A stretch of DNA of 64,000 nt, taken from assembly GCA_947373105.1 (NCBI GenBank), contig CANBWK010000002.1, positions 1-64,000 of the forward strand, in the 5' to 3' direction. Below are positions 37,394 through 46,796 of this stretch, one piece after another. Origin of the DNA: Comamonadaceae bacterium. Lineage in GTDB: Bacteria > Pseudomonadota > Gammaproteobacteria > Burkholderiales > Burkholderiaceae_C. The notes beneath the pieces were generated by a model that did no database searches, was not told the origin of the DNA, and was given only the letters and a program-made list of their open reading frames with translations. Position 1 is the first letter of the stretch, and the number at the start of each line of letters is the position of its first letter. The translations under genes were made by a program, and so were the position numbers.

Positions 37394-39271
37394 TTAAACA
37401 ACCCTTCTGAGGTTGGATGTGACCTGCACCACCGGCCAAAGCGCTTCGATGCGTTGTTGTATTCCGCTTGCGGTGAGCCCGTATTGCTTCATCAACAGCC
37501 CAGGATCTCCATGCTCAGTGAACTGGTCTTCAAACCCCATGATCAGCACTTGGGTGGAAATTTCCATATCTTGCAAAGCCTCAAGCACCGCTGAACCCGC
37601 ACCGCCCATTCGCGTCCCATCCTCCAAAGTGACCAATCGGTCGTGCGATTGGGCAATTTCTTGCAAAATTTTCAAATCAAGTGGCTTGGCCCAACGCATG
37701 TTCACCACCGTTGCATTCAATGATTCCGCTACTTTGAGTGCTTCGTAAAGCAAAGGTCCAAAGCACAAAATTGCCAAGCCCTCTCCCTCTCGCACGACCT
37801 TGGCTTCACCCAAGGGCAATGGAGTTAAAGATTTTTCCACCTCGATCCCAGCGCCAGCGCCCCTGGGGTAGCGAACAGTCACGGGGTGCTCTTGCGCGTA
37901 GGCCGTACTCAACAACTGGCGACACTCGTTTTCATCTGCGGGGCAAGCTACGCTCATATTGGGAATACAGCGGGTAAACGCAATGTCAAACATGCCGGCA
38001 TGCGTCGGCCCATCGGCGCCAACCAAGCCAGCCCGGTCAAGTGCAAATACAACCGGTAAATTTTGCAACGCCACATCGTGAATCAATTGGTCATAGGCAC
38101 GCTGTAAAAATGTGGAATAAATGGCCACCACAGGCTTGAGGCCCTCACACGCCAAGCCTGCCGCAAAAGTGACTGCATGTTGCTCAGCAATGCCCACGTC
38201 GTGGTAACGATTTGGAAAGCGCTGACTGAACTCCACCATGCCAGATCCCTCACGCATGGCGGGGGTGATACCTATGACGCGCGGATCTTTTGCGGCCATA
38301 TCGCACAGCCATTGACCAAAGACCTGGGTGAATGTGACTTTGCTGCTGGCAGCACCCACCACCCCTAAAGAAGGATTGAATTTCGGCGGGCCGTGGTAAG
38401 TCACAGGGTCTATTTCGGCCTTTTCATAACCCTTGCCTTTGCGGGTGACCACATGTAAAAACTGAGGTCCTTTTGCCTTGGAAAGTTTCTCAAGCGTATC
38501 GACCAAACCATCTACATCATGACCATCGATGGGGCCTGTGTAGGTAAAACCAAGCTTTTCAAAAATGGTGTTCGATTGAATCAGGTTTTGGGTTTGTTGT
38601 TCTAGATGCCGGGCCAACGCAAACAATGGCGGCGCGTTGCGGAGCACCTGTTCCCCTATTTTTTTAGCTTGCGCATAAAAGCGGCCTGACATCAACTCTG
38701 CCAAATATTGGTTCAAGGCACCGACAGGCGGGCTGATCGACATGTCGTTGTCATTCAAAATCACAAGCACATCACAATTGCTTGCACCTGCATTGTTCAA
38801 GGCCTCATAAGCCATTCCAGCGGTCAAAGCACCATCGCCAATGATCGCAACGGCTTTGCGCTGACTGCCAGTGAGTTGGGCCGCCACGGCCATTCCTAAG
38901 GCTGCAGATATGCTGGTCGAGGAATGCGCGGTCCCGAATGCGTCATAGAGACTTTCTTCGCGGCGTGGAAAGCCACTCAAGCCCCCCTGCTGACGCAGGC
39001 TGCCCATGCGCAAGTTTCGGCCTGTCAATATTTTGTGCGCATAGGTTTGGTGGCCCACATCCCATATGAGTCGATCTTCAGGGGTGTTAAAAACATAGTG
39101 AAGCGCAATAGTTAATTCGACGGTCCCTAAATTCGAACTGAAGTGACCACCGGTTTTCGAAACTGTATCGATCAAACGTTCGCGCAATTCAACAGCCAAT
39201 CCTTGCAAACTTGCACGCGAGAGCTGTCTCAAGTGAGAAGGCGATTGAATCCGTTCTAGTAATGCGTCCAT
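37394..39271 (-). CDS. dxs: 1-Deoxy-D-xylulose-5-phosphate synthase
   Basis: A 625-residue thiamine enzyme: [17 protein letters not shown], the TPP motif [18 protein letters not shown] and the transketolase C-terminal [10 protein letters not shown]. It makes DXP, the entry to isoprenoids needed for carotenoids and the pigment tail. I start at the ATG at 39271; the track start four codons upstream is a TTG. It is the first gene of the dxs-hemA-bchG-bch2-bchP-tspO operon. Confidence 0.95.
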   Translation of the reverse strand: MDALLERIQSPSHLRQLSRASLQGLAVELRERLIDTVSKTGGHFSSNLGTVELTIALHYVFNTPEDRLIWDVGHQTYAHKILTGRNLRMGSLRQQGGLSGFPRREESLYDAFGTAHSSTSISAALGMAVAAQLTGSQRKAVAIIGDGALTAGMAYEALNNAGASNCDVLVILNDNDMSISPPVGALNQYLAELMSGRFYAQAKKIGEQVLRNAPPLFALARHLEQQTQNLIQSNTIFEKLGFTYTGPIDGHDVDGLVDTLEKLSKAKGPQFLHVVTRKGKGYEKAEIDPVTYHGPPKFNPSLGVVGAASSKVTFTQVFGQWLCDMAAKDPRVIGITPAMREGSGMVEFSQRFPNRYHDVGIAEQHAVTFAAGLACEGLKPVVAIYSTFLQRAYDQLIHDVALQNLPVVFALDRAGLVGADGPTHAGMFDIAFTRCIPNMSVACPADENECRQLLSTAYAQEHPVTVRYPRGAGAGIEVEKSLTPLPLGEAKVVREGEGLAILCFGPLLYEALKVAESLNATVVNMRWAKPLDLKILQEIAQSHDRLVTLEDGTRMGGAGSAVLEALQDMEISTQVLIMGFEDQFTEHGDPGLLMKQYGLTASGIQQRIEALWPVVQVTSNLRRVV

Positions 39272-39325
39272 GATTGACTTCAAGCAAGTTTTGACTAGGC
39301 TTTAATTTAACGAGATTTAATAAAA

Positions 39326-39343
39326 CGTCAAGTAAAATTGACA
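39326..39343 (-). promoter_or_regulatory. PpsR-like site and -35 region before dxs
   Basis: Minus strand TGTCAATTTTACTTGACG is TGT-N12-ACG, one base off the PpsR/CrtJ palindrome TGT-N12-ACA. Its right half is a TTGACG hexamer that, with a 16- or 17-base spacer, precedes a TAAATT/AAATTA -10-like sequence, placing the site on a likely dxs promoter. Other TGTCAA half-sites lie in the same gap. Confidence 0.5.
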
Positions 39344-39536
39344 CTTTATTTAAACTATTTAATTGACAACTTTTGGAATACCTCGTTTTCCCTAGGTTTA
39401 ATCTTTCCATGTTTGATTTTTCTAATTATAAATACCTATTTATATATTTTCTTCGAAAAAATTCTCGCCATGAAAGCGTGAAACGTTGTTTTGGTGATCC
39501 AGAAAAACCTTGAAAACGCCCTGCTAAACCTCAAAG

Positions 39537-39554
39537 TGTAAATTTAAATTGACA
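39537..39554 (+). promoter_or_regulatory. PpsR (CrtJ) operator before bchI
   Basis: TGTAAATTTAAATTGACA is a perfect TGT-N12-ACA palindrome 62 bases before the bchI ATG. Its right half TTGACA (39549-39554) is also a consensus -35; 17 bases later lies GATGAT, a fair -10. PpsR bound here would cover the promoter. Confidence 0.72.
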
Positions 39555-39615
39555 GCTAATGATGGCTCGTGGATGATGCGTTGCAGCGAACTCAGTAGAT
39601 GAATAGAAATCAGTC

Positions 39616-40656
39616 ATGGCAACTACGTTTCCTTTTGCAGCCATCGTCGGTCAAGACGAAATGACGCTGGCCATTCAAATCGTCGCCATTGATCCCTCCG
39701 TTGGCGGGGTCTTGGTCCTAGGGGACAGGGGCACGGGCAAATCAACCGCCGTCAGAGCTTTAGCCGACTTGCTGCCACCTATTCAGGTGGTCAAGGGGTG
39801 CCCTTACAAATGTGATCCTAAAAAACCCGCTCAAGCCTGCCCTGTTTGTCACACGCAGATGAACTTGCCTTCAGGTCAAACGCGCAAATTAATGACAGAG
39901 CTCAGGCCCGTAAGTGTGGTGGACTTGCCACTGGGCGCAACAGAAGACCGCATTGTGGGTGCGCTCGATTTAGAAAAAGCCCTCTCCCAAGGTATCAAAG
40001 AGTTTTCACCCGGCTTATTGGCTCAGGCACATCGTGGTTTTCTGTACATCGACGAAGTCAATTTACTGGATGACCATTTGGTGGATCTTTTAATTGACGT
40101 TGCCGCTTCTGGAGAAAACTTGGTTGAGCGAGAAGGACTGAGTATTCGACATCCTGCACGTTTTGTACTGGTGGGCAGCGGCAACCCCGAAGAGGGAGAG
40201 CTTCGCCCACAACTGCTGGACCGCTTTGGTTTATCGGTACAAGTCAAAACGCCTCAAGACATTGCTCTGCGTGTGCAAGTCATTAAGCGACGGGACGCAT
40301 TTGACAAAGACCCCTCTGCCTACAAAGCCCAATGGCAAGGCGAGAGTGACAAACTACAAAAGCGCATAGTGAAAGCTCGAAAGTTACTGGAATCAGTGGT
40401 GGTCGACGATGACATGCTCACCCTGTGCGCAACGCTGTGTCAACAACTCGGCACTGATGGCTTGCGCGCAGAGTTAACGCTGTTGAGGGCCATGCGCGCA
40501 CTTGCCGCCATGCTAGGCAGCAAGGCAGTTAAACCCGAGCACCTGACAACCATCGCGCCCCTGGCATTGCGCCATCGCTTGAGACGCAATCCGCTGGACG
40601 ACACCGACTCAGGTCAACGCGTCAACCGGTGTCTTCAAGATATTTTGGCCCGTTGA
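39616..40656 (+). CDS. bchI: Magnesium chelatase ATPase subunit BchI
   Basis: A 346-residue AAA+ protein: Walker A GDRGTGKST, the insert GATEDRIVGALDLEKAL, Walker B LYIDEVNLLDDHLVDLLIDVAASG and sensor GSGNPEEGELRPQLLDRFG. With BchD it forms the ATP-driven motor for Mg insertion into protoporphyrin IX by BchH. bchD follows after 9 bases. Confidence 0.97.
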   Translation: MATTFPFAAIVGQDEMTLAIQIVAIDPSVGGVLVLGDRGTGKSTAVRALADLLPPIQVVKGCPYKCDPKKPAQACPVCHTQMNLPSGQTRKLMTELRPVSVVDLPLGATEDRIVGALDLEKALSQGIKEFSPGLLAQAHRGFLYIDEVNLLDDHLVDLLIDVAASGENLVEREGLSIRHPARFVLVGSGNPEEGELRPQLLDRFGLSVQVKTPQDIALRVQVIKRRDAFDKDPSAYKAQWQGESDKLQKRIVKARKLLESVVVDDDMLTLCATLCQQLGTDGLRAELTLLRAMRALAAMLGSKAVKPEHLTTIAPLALRHRLRRNPLDDTDSGQRVNRCLQDILAR

Positions 40657-40665
40657 GTCTTGTGC

Positions 40666-42543
40666 ATGGCAGATGATTTGAAAGGACTTGAAACTTGGAA
40701 CGATGCCATGACATCGTTGCAGCTGCTGCAAATTGATCCTCACGGGTTTGGTGGCGTTTGGTTGCGTGCGCCATTCGGGCCCGTGCGCGAACAGTGGTTG
40801 CAACATCTATCTCAAGCAGAGTTGAACACGGTCAAATTGCCCGGCAATATCGATATTGAACGCTTATTGGGAGGCATTGATTTGTCGCTCACGCTTCAAT
40901 CCGGCCGTTTGCACATGCAACCGGGTTTGCTTCAGCTAGCAGACCAGGGCTTGGTTTTGATCAGCATGGCTGAACGATTTTCTACGGCTTTGGTGGCGCC
41001 CATGACACAGGCCATGGACACGCAGTCATTGCCGCCATTGAAAATCGCTCCCCAAGAAGAATATCCAATTCGAACGCAATTTGGGGTGGTGGCCTTGGAT
41101 GAATCCATGAAAGACGACCCCCCTCTCAGCCCAGCACTTCAAGAGCGGCTGGGTTTATGGTTTGACCTGGAAGACCTTGCGCCGTCAGACATCATTGGGG
41201 TCTCGATGGACTCGCTCAACCAGTACAACGCCCAAGAGGCTGTCAGTATCCGAATTGCAGCAGATGCTTTGGCCCGTATGAAACAGGCTCGGTCTGAGAT
41301 TGAATGGACCGACGAGCAAGCGCTGGCTGTTTGCATCACCGCACAAGGATTGGGCATTGAGTCCTTACGTATCCCTACCTTGGCGCTGCGCGTGGCCAGC
41401 TGCCATGCCGCTTTGCATTTACGCAAGCACGTGAATGACGACGATTTGGCATTCGCTGCACGACGCGTGTTGGCGCCCCGGGCCACTCAATTGCCTGCAC
41501 CTGCTGAAAATGCTTCAGATACCGAACCTGAAAACAGCGCAAAGCCCGATTCAGAGCCCCCTGCACCGCCAGAACCCAGCAAGGATGAAGAAGAGGCTTC
41601 ATCAACGGATGAATCTGAAGAAGACTCAAGCACGGAAGAAGAGGACTCACCCAGCACGCTTTCTCCTGAAAATCTACAAGAAATGATGATCGCAGCGGCA
41701 TTGGCCAGCTTGCCACCCGACGTGTTGGATGGCTTGCTGACGAAACCCGGTCGCAACCTAGGCAACACCTCGGGAAGATCTGGACAATTCCGGACCGGTA
41801 CGCAGCGCGGGAGACCTTTGCCGCCTAGACCTGGGCGGCCTGACGGAAACGCACGTTTGCACATCTTGGCGACCCTGCGCGCCGCAGCGCCTAAACAACG
41901 CTTGAGGTCTGGCACGCAACCAGGGCGCGTCGCCATTCGAGCCGAGGACTTTCATGTGCAGCGCTACCAGCAGCACAGCTCCAGCTGCCTCATCTTGGCG
42001 CTGGATGCTTCAGGCTCAGCCGCACTTCAACGATTAGCCGAAGCCAAAGGGGCGGTGGAGCTTTTACTTCAACAGTCATACGCTCGGCGTGACAGTGTTT
42101 GCATTGTGGCTTTCAAAGGCGCGCAAGCTCAATTGCTGCTGCCCGCGACGCGTTCATTGGTTCGTGCAAAACGAGCCATGACAGGTCTTCCTGGGGGCGG
42201 TGGAACGCCTTTGGCACTGGCCTTGAAAATGGCTTGCGAACAAGCCTCACAGCTTCAGCGCCAAGGCGTAACGCCCATCTTGGTGGTGCTCAGTGATGGT
42301 CGGGCCAACGTGAACCTCCAAGGATTAGGGGGCCGTCCGCAAGCGCAAGCAGATGCACAACTATGGGCTGCCCAATGGCGACAAACCGGGCATCGCGCTT
42401 TGTGGATTGACACCTCACTTCAGCCCGACGCCCAAGTGCAAAAGATGGCGCACATCATGGGGGGGAGTTATATGCCCATGCCGCAAGTTCAAGCGCAACG
42501 CATGGCTACTGCCATGGACAACGTCAGGCGACTTGCCGCGTGA
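40666..42543 (+). CDS. bchD: Magnesium chelatase subunit BchD
   Basis: A 625-residue protein: a degenerate AAA+ domain (NIDIERLLGGIDLSLTLQSGR), a Pro/Glu/Ser-rich acidic linker around residues 285-335, and a C-terminal von Willebrand A domain with the MIDAS motif LALDASGSAA and VLSDGRANV. It bridges BchI and BchH. I start at the ATG at 40666 rather than the TTG two codons upstream. It ends 11 bases from the convergent SDR gene. Confidence 0.96.
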   Translation: MADDLKGLETWNDAMTSLQLLQIDPHGFGGVWLRAPFGPVREQWLQHLSQAELNTVKLPGNIDIERLLGGIDLSLTLQSGRLHMQPGLLQLADQGLVLISMAERFSTALVAPMTQAMDTQSLPPLKIAPQEEYPIRTQFGVVALDESMKDDPPLSPALQERLGLWFDLEDLAPSDIIGVSMDSLNQYNAQEAVSIRIAADALARMKQARSEIEWTDEQALAVCITAQGLGIESLRIPTLALRVASCHAALHLRKHVNDDDLAFAARRVLAPRATQLPAPAENASDTEPENSAKPDSEPPAPPEPSKDEEEASSTDESEEDSSTEEEDSPSTLSPENLQEMMIAAALASLPPDVLDGLLTKPGRNLGNTSGRSGQFRTGTQRGRPLPPRPGRPDGNARLHILATLRAAAPKQRLRSGTQPGRVAIRAEDFHVQRYQQHSSSCLILALDASGSAALQRLAEAKGAVELLLQQSYARRDSVCIVAFKGAQAQLLLPATRSLVRAKRAMTGLPGGGGTPLALALKMACEQASQLQRQGVTPILVVLSDGRANVNLQGLGGRPQAQADAQLWAAQWRQTGHRALWIDTSLQPDAQVQKMAHIMGGSYMPMPQVQAQRMATAMDNVRRLAA

Positions 42544-42554
42544 TCAATTGAAGA

Positions 42555-43499
42555 TTACAAGACATTGTCCTCATTTTTTTGTCGAGCGCGGGCCAATGTC
42601 CTTTCGCGCTCTCTGGGTCCAAAGCTGGATGCCAAGGCGCCTTCTGATACCAAACCCTCGAGGTAAGACTTCTCAATTTCAGGCGCTGCTTTGACCAGTT
42701 CGCGCTCAGCAAACGGCAAGTGCAGCAAGGCCCTCAGACCAAATAAAATTCGCAACCAACTGGGCAAAAAAATCCTGCGTTTGCGTTGAGTGATTGCCTG
42801 AACAATGGCATGTGCCGTTGCTTGTGCAGAAATTTCCTTGTTCAAAATCGCGGGCATGGTGGCTCGCAATCGAACAAAACCAGGGTGCAGCGCACCCTCT
42901 GTGACAAGGGGTGTGCTGACCCATCCTGCATACATCACACCGACTCCGACACCGTGGGCCGCGAGTTCAATGCGAAGCACATTGCCCATGGCTTCCACTG
43001 CAGACTTGCTGGCTGCATAGGCAGACATCGCGGGAGGGTGGGCAAAAGAGGATACAGAAGAATTAATCAACACATAACCACGCTGATCTATCAAAGCCGG
43101 TAGAGCAGATCGAACCGTGTTGAAAACACCAAAAATATTCACCTCCACGCAGCGTTGCCACGCTTGCGGGTCCACATAGGCCATCGGCCCAAAAGCGGCC
43201 ACGCCCGCATTCGCAAAAACCACATCAATGCGTTGGTAAACAGACAGCGTTTGCGCAACCACGCCATTCATCGCCGTCAGTTGTGTGACGTCCGCAACAA
43301 AATACAAGGTGTCTTGGCCGCAACGCTTAGCCATCACGGCCAGCGGTTGTGCATCGCAATCCACCAGAACAGGGATGCCGCCATGGCTCACAACTTCGAT
43401 GGCTGTCGCGGCGCCAATACCAGAAGCAGCGCCCGTGATCAAAACAACAAGCCCATCAAGCGGCAAGGTGTGTGATTTTCGAGTGGATTCGCCCGTCAT
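42555..43499 (-). CDS. Short-chain dehydrogenase of unknown substrate, at the end of the puh-crt operon
   Basis: A 314-residue classical SDR: ITGAASGIGAATAIEV, FANAGVAAFGP, catalytic Ser in LINSSVSSFAHPP and YAASKSAVEAM. The C-terminal extension (RRIFLPSWLRILFGLRALLHLPF) is hydrophobic and could touch the membrane, as in SDRs acting on lipids or retinoid-like substrates. I start at 43499; the track ORF adds 49 residues that overlap the DUF2269 gene. Its place after crtIB suggests a pigment or lipid-related substrate, but no known bacteriochlorophyll or carotenoid step is assigned to it. Confidence 0.82.
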   Translation of the reverse strand: MTGESTRKSHTLPLDGLVVLITGAASGIGAATAIEVVSHGGIPVLVDCDAQPLAVMAKRCGQDTLYFVADVTQLTAMNGVVAQTLSVYQRIDVVFANAGVAAFGPMAYVDPQAWQRCVEVNIFGVFNTVRSALPALIDQRGYVLINSSVSSFAHPPAMSAYAASKSAVEAMGNVLRIELAAHGVGVGVMYAGWVSTPLVTEGALHPGFVRLRATMPAILNKEISAQATAHAIVQAITQRKRRIFLPSWLRILFGLRALLHLPFAERELVKAAPEIEKSYLEGLVSEGALASSFGPRERERTLARARQKNEDNVL

Positions 43500-43512
43500 C
43501 AAAGGACCTGAT

Positions 43513-43965
43513 TCACAGGGTCTTGGTGACCATGAAATACACAATGGGCAAGGGAAGCACCGTGGCGATTGCGCCCGCAATTTGCCAGATGCGCGACAGC
43601 CGCCAATAGTCCTCGCAGACCGTGTCGGTGTTTTGCAGCAAGGCACGCTGCTTGAACTGAATGGGCACCAAGATGAACAACCAAATCAAACCTGAAAAAC
43701 TGAGCAAAGCATAGGACCATTGAATCCATGGATGCCCATCTGCACCCCCTATGTTCTCAGCCAAGCCATGCCCCGTCCAAACGACCCCAAGTGATCCTAG
43801 CAAGGTAAAAATCCCGTCGGTGATCAGCACCATGCGATTGCTGAATTGAATGATGGCGTGGTTACCCGTACGCTCGGCCAACAATGCCCATATGCCGCTC
43901 ACAATCACATTGCCTAAAAATAAACAAGCACAGACCAAATGAATTATCTTCAGATTAGCCCCCAT
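43513..43965 (-). CDS. DUF2269-like integral membrane protein
   Basis: A 150-residue protein with four hydrophobic segments starting LKIIHLVCACLFLGNVIVSGIWALLAER, the His-containing first helix of the DUF2269 type, and ending IAGAIATVLPLPIVYFMVTKTL. Function unknown to me. It overlaps the small upstream gene by 11 bases and is followed by the SDR gene after 13 bases, so all three belong to the puh-crt operon. Confidence 0.72.
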   Translation of the reverse strand: MGANLKIIHLVCACLFLGNVIVSGIWALLAERTGNHAIIQFSNRMVLITDGIFTLLGSLGVVWTGHGLAENIGGADGHPWIQWSYALLSFSGLIWLFILVPIQFKQRALLQNTDTVCEDYWRLSRIWQIAGAIATVLPLPIVYFMVTKTL

Positions 43966-44146
43966 GCGGTCCTCCCTTCACAAAGGCATCAGAAGGCCCT
44001 ATGCTGCTCTTCATGGATTCAGATTGTTCTGCCTCGCGCTGCCTACGGGTCATCTCACGGGCACGCCTCAGATCGCGAAACTGCCAGCTCACAAAGCAAA
44101 TTCCAGCGACGATCAAAACTACAACCTCGATAATTTTCAACATCAC
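43955..44146 (-). CDS. Small single-helix membrane protein in the photosynthesis operon
   Basis: 63 residues (or 62 from the second Met at 44143): one membrane helix IIEVVVLIVAGICFVSWQF, then a strongly basic stretch RDLRRAREMTRRQRE and a polar Gly-rich tail. It sits 6 bases after the crtB stop and overlaps the next gene by 11 bases, which supports it being real. I recognise no family. A one-helix topology with a basic cytosolic tail recalls small assembly or subunit proteins, but that is speculation. Confidence 0.6.
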   Translation of the reverse strand: MMLKIIEVVVLIVAGICFVSWQFRDLRRAREMTRRQREAEQSESMKSSIGPSDAFVKGGPHGG

Positions 44147-44152
44147 GGATGA

Positions 44153-45232
44153 TTAACGGTTGATTCTTTCGCGTTGCTCCAATCGACCGAATAAATCAAC
44201 CATCCACTCCACACGCTCATCGAAACTTCGCGAAGGAACCGTCCAGGGTTGTTGATAGCCCATGGGGTGTCGCTCACTGCTGACGATATCGACCAAATAA
44301 TGGATAGCAGGCACAGGACTCAAGGGGACTGCAGGTACTGCAGGCGCCTTGACCGCGACTGCGGTAGCCCGGGCAATCAGGGCCAGTTTGCGCGCGGTTG
44401 AAACCACCGTGCGGTGGTTCACAGAATTGAGGCCTTCTCGCTCTAATTGTTTGCCGATTTCGGCATAGACCAAACGTGCAGCTTGAATGGCAGGTCGACA
44501 GTCCCAAGGCAATTCAGCCAAACCAAATTCACCTCTGCGGTACAGGGCGTCTGCACGCAACAACAAGCGTTGCGTGAAACCCGCAATGCGCGAATCAAAC
44601 ACCGGATCGGCCAACCAGGCGTCTGCGTCCATGCCAATTTCACGGAACCAAGCTCGGGGAATGTACAAGCGCCCCATGCGCGCATCATCGCCAATGTCCC
44701 TGGCAATGTTGGTCAGTTGCATGGCCACCCCCAGCTCGCTTGCGCGTGCTATAGCGGTGTCTGTGCTCGCGCCCATGATGATTGACATCATGGCGCCCAC
44801 GGTACCAGCCACTCTGGCACCATAAGCTTCCACATCGGCCAAGGTTTCGTAGCGGCGGCCTTGGGAATCCCACAAGAAACCATCCAGCAAGGCCTCGAGC
44901 AAGCCGCAGGGAATGCCATAGCGATGAACCACAATGGTCAAAGCGCGGTCAGCGTCTTCAGCGCCAGGGCGTCCAGCATAGATCGCAGCTAAGCGCGACT
45001 TCAAATCGGCCATGGCCAAAACCGGGTCATCGCCTTCGTCAATGGCATCGTCGGCCAAGCGGCAAAAAGCATACAGGGCGATTGCAGGCGGACGCAGACG
45101 CGTTGGAAGCAATCTGGAGGCCGCAAAAAAAGATTTTGAGCCCCCTCGCATGAGTTCGGTGCAAGCCTCTAAGTCGTAAGGCAAGGACACTGGGGGAGAA
45201 TTCAAATTTGAATCAGACGAAGGATTTGACAT
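44153..45232 (-). CDS. crtB: Phytoene synthase CrtB
   Basis: A 359-residue squalene/phytoene synthase with both Asp-rich motifs, YAFCRLADDAIDEGDD and MQLTNIARDIGDDARMGRLYIP. It condenses two geranylgeranyl diphosphates to phytoene. I start at the ATG at 45232 (MSNPSSDSN), which overlaps the end of crtI by 20 bases; the track start is six codons earlier. Confidence 0.94.
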   Translation of the reverse strand: MSNPSSDSNLNSPPVSLPYDLEACTELMRGGSKSFFAASRLLPTRLRPPAIALYAFCRLADDAIDEGDDPVLAMADLKSRLAAIYAGRPGAEDADRALTIVVHRYGIPCGLLEALLDGFLWDSQGRRYETLADVEAYGARVAGTVGAMMSIIMGASTDTAIARASELGVAMQLTNIARDIGDDARMGRLYIPRAWFREIGMDADAWLADPVFDSRIAGFTQRLLLRADALYRRGEFGLAELPWDCRPAIQAARLVYAEIGKQLEREGLNSVNHRTVVSTARKLALIARATAVAVKAPAVPAVPLSPVPAIHYLVDIVSSERHPMGYQQPWTVPSRSFDERVEWMVDLFGRLEQRERINR

Positions 45233-46796
45233 CGGGGACCACCTGTTCAAGCATTTTTGCGGACATCAAGACACTGGGCACGCCTGCGCCGGGCTGGCTA
45301 CTGGCACCCACCATGAATAAACCATCCACATCTTGGCATCTGTTGTGCGGACGGAACCATGCACTTTGGACCAAGATGGGCTCCAGACCAAAACCTGCGC
45401 CTTTGTAAGACCACAAGCGGTCTTGGAAATCTTGCGGTGTAGTGACTTTGGAAGACACCACGTGCTGTTTCAAATCAGGCAGCACACTTTCTTGCAGCAC
45501 CGTGGCAATGGCATCGCGGTACTGCTCGGTGATGGCCGGCCAGTCGGTTTCGCTGCTTAAGTTGGGCACCACCGACAGCGCATAAAAACTGTCACAGCCC
45601 TCAGGTGCCAACGAGGGATCGGTGGCGGTTGGGCGGTACAAGTACAAACTGAAATCTTTGGACAATTTGTGATTCTTGAAAATATCTTGCAGCAAGCCTT
45701 TGTAGCGTGGGCCTAACACCATCATGTGGTGCGGCACATCTTCGTACTTCCGATTGGTGCCAAAGTACCAAACGAATAAACCCGAAGAATATTTGCCTTT
45801 GGCAATGCGCTTGTCAGTCCAATGTTTGCGGTGCTGGGGCTCAATGAGATGGCGGTAAGTCCAAGATGCATCGCCGTTGCTCACCACAATGTCGGCAGGC
45901 AAATAGTCGCCATTGGCCAGCTCAACACCCTTGGCACGGCCGTCCTCCACGCGAATGCGTGTGACGGGTGCGTTGTAACGAATGGGCACTTGGCGCTCAT
46001 CGAGCAACTTCACCAGTTCACGCACGATGGCGCCGGTGCCACCCATAGCAGAGTGCACGCCCCAACGGCGCTCCAGGGAATGGATGAGCGAATAAACGCA
46101 AGTGACAGAATAAGGATTGCCACCAATGAGCAAAGGGTGAAAGCTCATGACGATGCGCAACTTGGGGTGCTTAATGTGTTGTGCCACCAAGCTGTATATG
46201 GAGCGCCAAGCTTGCATGCGCGCCAAATTAGGCATGGCTTTGATCACGTCGCCAAGGGTTTCAAAAGGCACCATGCCCAATTCAACAAAACCCAGCTGGA
46301 AACACTTCTCAGACGCTACCATCAGGTTCTTAAAACCTTGTATGTCTTCAGGACTGAATTTGGCAATTTGCTCGAGCATTTGCTCGTCGTTGTTGCTGTA
46401 GTCAAAGTGCGTGCCATCGTCAAACCGAATGCGGTAGAAAGGCGACATCAAGCGCAGGTCGACATGGTCTTTCATCTCTCGACCACACAGTGTGAAAAGC
46501 TCCGCAATGAGATGCGGCAGAGTGATGATGGTGGGGCCCGCGTCGAAGGTGAAACCATCTTGCTTGTGCACATAAGCACGGCCACCGGGGGCATCGAGCT
46601 TTTCCAACACTTGAACGCGATAGCCTTTAACGCTCAAACGAATGGCTGCCGCCAAGCCACCAAATCCTGTACCAATCACAATGGCTGTGGGTGCACGATC
46701 GCCAAGTTCTGAGGCTGAACCCATGCGGTGGTTTTGATTACCACCCCCACCTCCCGAGCCGCCGACGGAGTTAATTGACTTGAAGAGATTTGTCAT
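45213..46796 (-). CDS. crtI: Phytoene desaturase CrtI
   Basis: A flavin-dependent desaturase of 527 residues: IVIGTGFGGLAAAIRLSVKGYRVQVLEK (FAD), GGRAYVHKQDGFTFDAGPTIIT, and the C-terminal FMVGASSQPGAGVPSVLMSAK bacterial carotenoid-dehydrogenase signature. It turns phytoene into neurosporene or lycopene. From the ATG at 46796 there is a roughly 35-residue Gly-rich leader before the FAD motif; an internal ATG at 46724 would remove it. The start overlaps puhE by 26 bases. Confidence 0.94.
   Translation of the reverse strand: MTNLFKSINSVGGSGGGGGNQNHRMGSASELGDRAPTAIVIGTGFGGLAAAIRLSVKGYRVQVLEKLDAPGGRAYVHKQDGFTFDAGPTIITLPHLIAELFTLCGREMKDHVDLRLMSPFYRIRFDDGTHFDYSNNDEQMLEQIAKFSPEDIQGFKNLMVASEKCFQLGFVELGMVPFETLGDVIKAMPNLARMQAWRSIYSLVAQHIKHPKLRIVMSFHPLLIGGNPYSVTCVYSLIHSLERRWGVHSAMGGTGAIVRELVKLLDERQVPIRYNAPVTRIRVEDGRAKGVELANGDYLPADIVVSNGDASWTYRHLIEPQHRKHWTDKRIAKGKYSSGLFVWYFGTNRKYEDVPHHMMVLGPRYKGLLQDIFKNHKLSKDFSLYLYRPTATDPSLAPEGCDSFYALSVVPNLSSETDWPAITEQYRDAIATVLQESVLPDLKQHVVSSKVTTPQDFQDRLWSYKGAGFGLEPILVQSAWFRPHNRCQDVDGLFMVGASSQPGAGVPSVLMSAKMLEQVVPDVKSFV

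Larger units (their letters stand above)
39272..39615. promoter_or_regulatory. Divergent dxs/bchI promoter region
   Basis: This AT-rich gap of 344 bases separates the minus-strand dxs operon from plus-strand bchID. No gene is visible. It carries a TGT-N12-ACA palindrome on the bchI side and a one-mismatch version on the dxs side, plus several TTGACA/TGTCAA hexamers. Confidence 0.7.

Noticed and set aside
41520-41680. Acidic, Ser/Glu/Pro-rich repeat-like stretch in bchD
   Set aside because: It is the normal low-complexity linker between the AAA+ and von Willebrand domains of BchD.
45822-46712. 296-residue plus-strand ORF opposite crtI
   Set aside because: Antisense to a well-supported desaturase and without motifs of its own.
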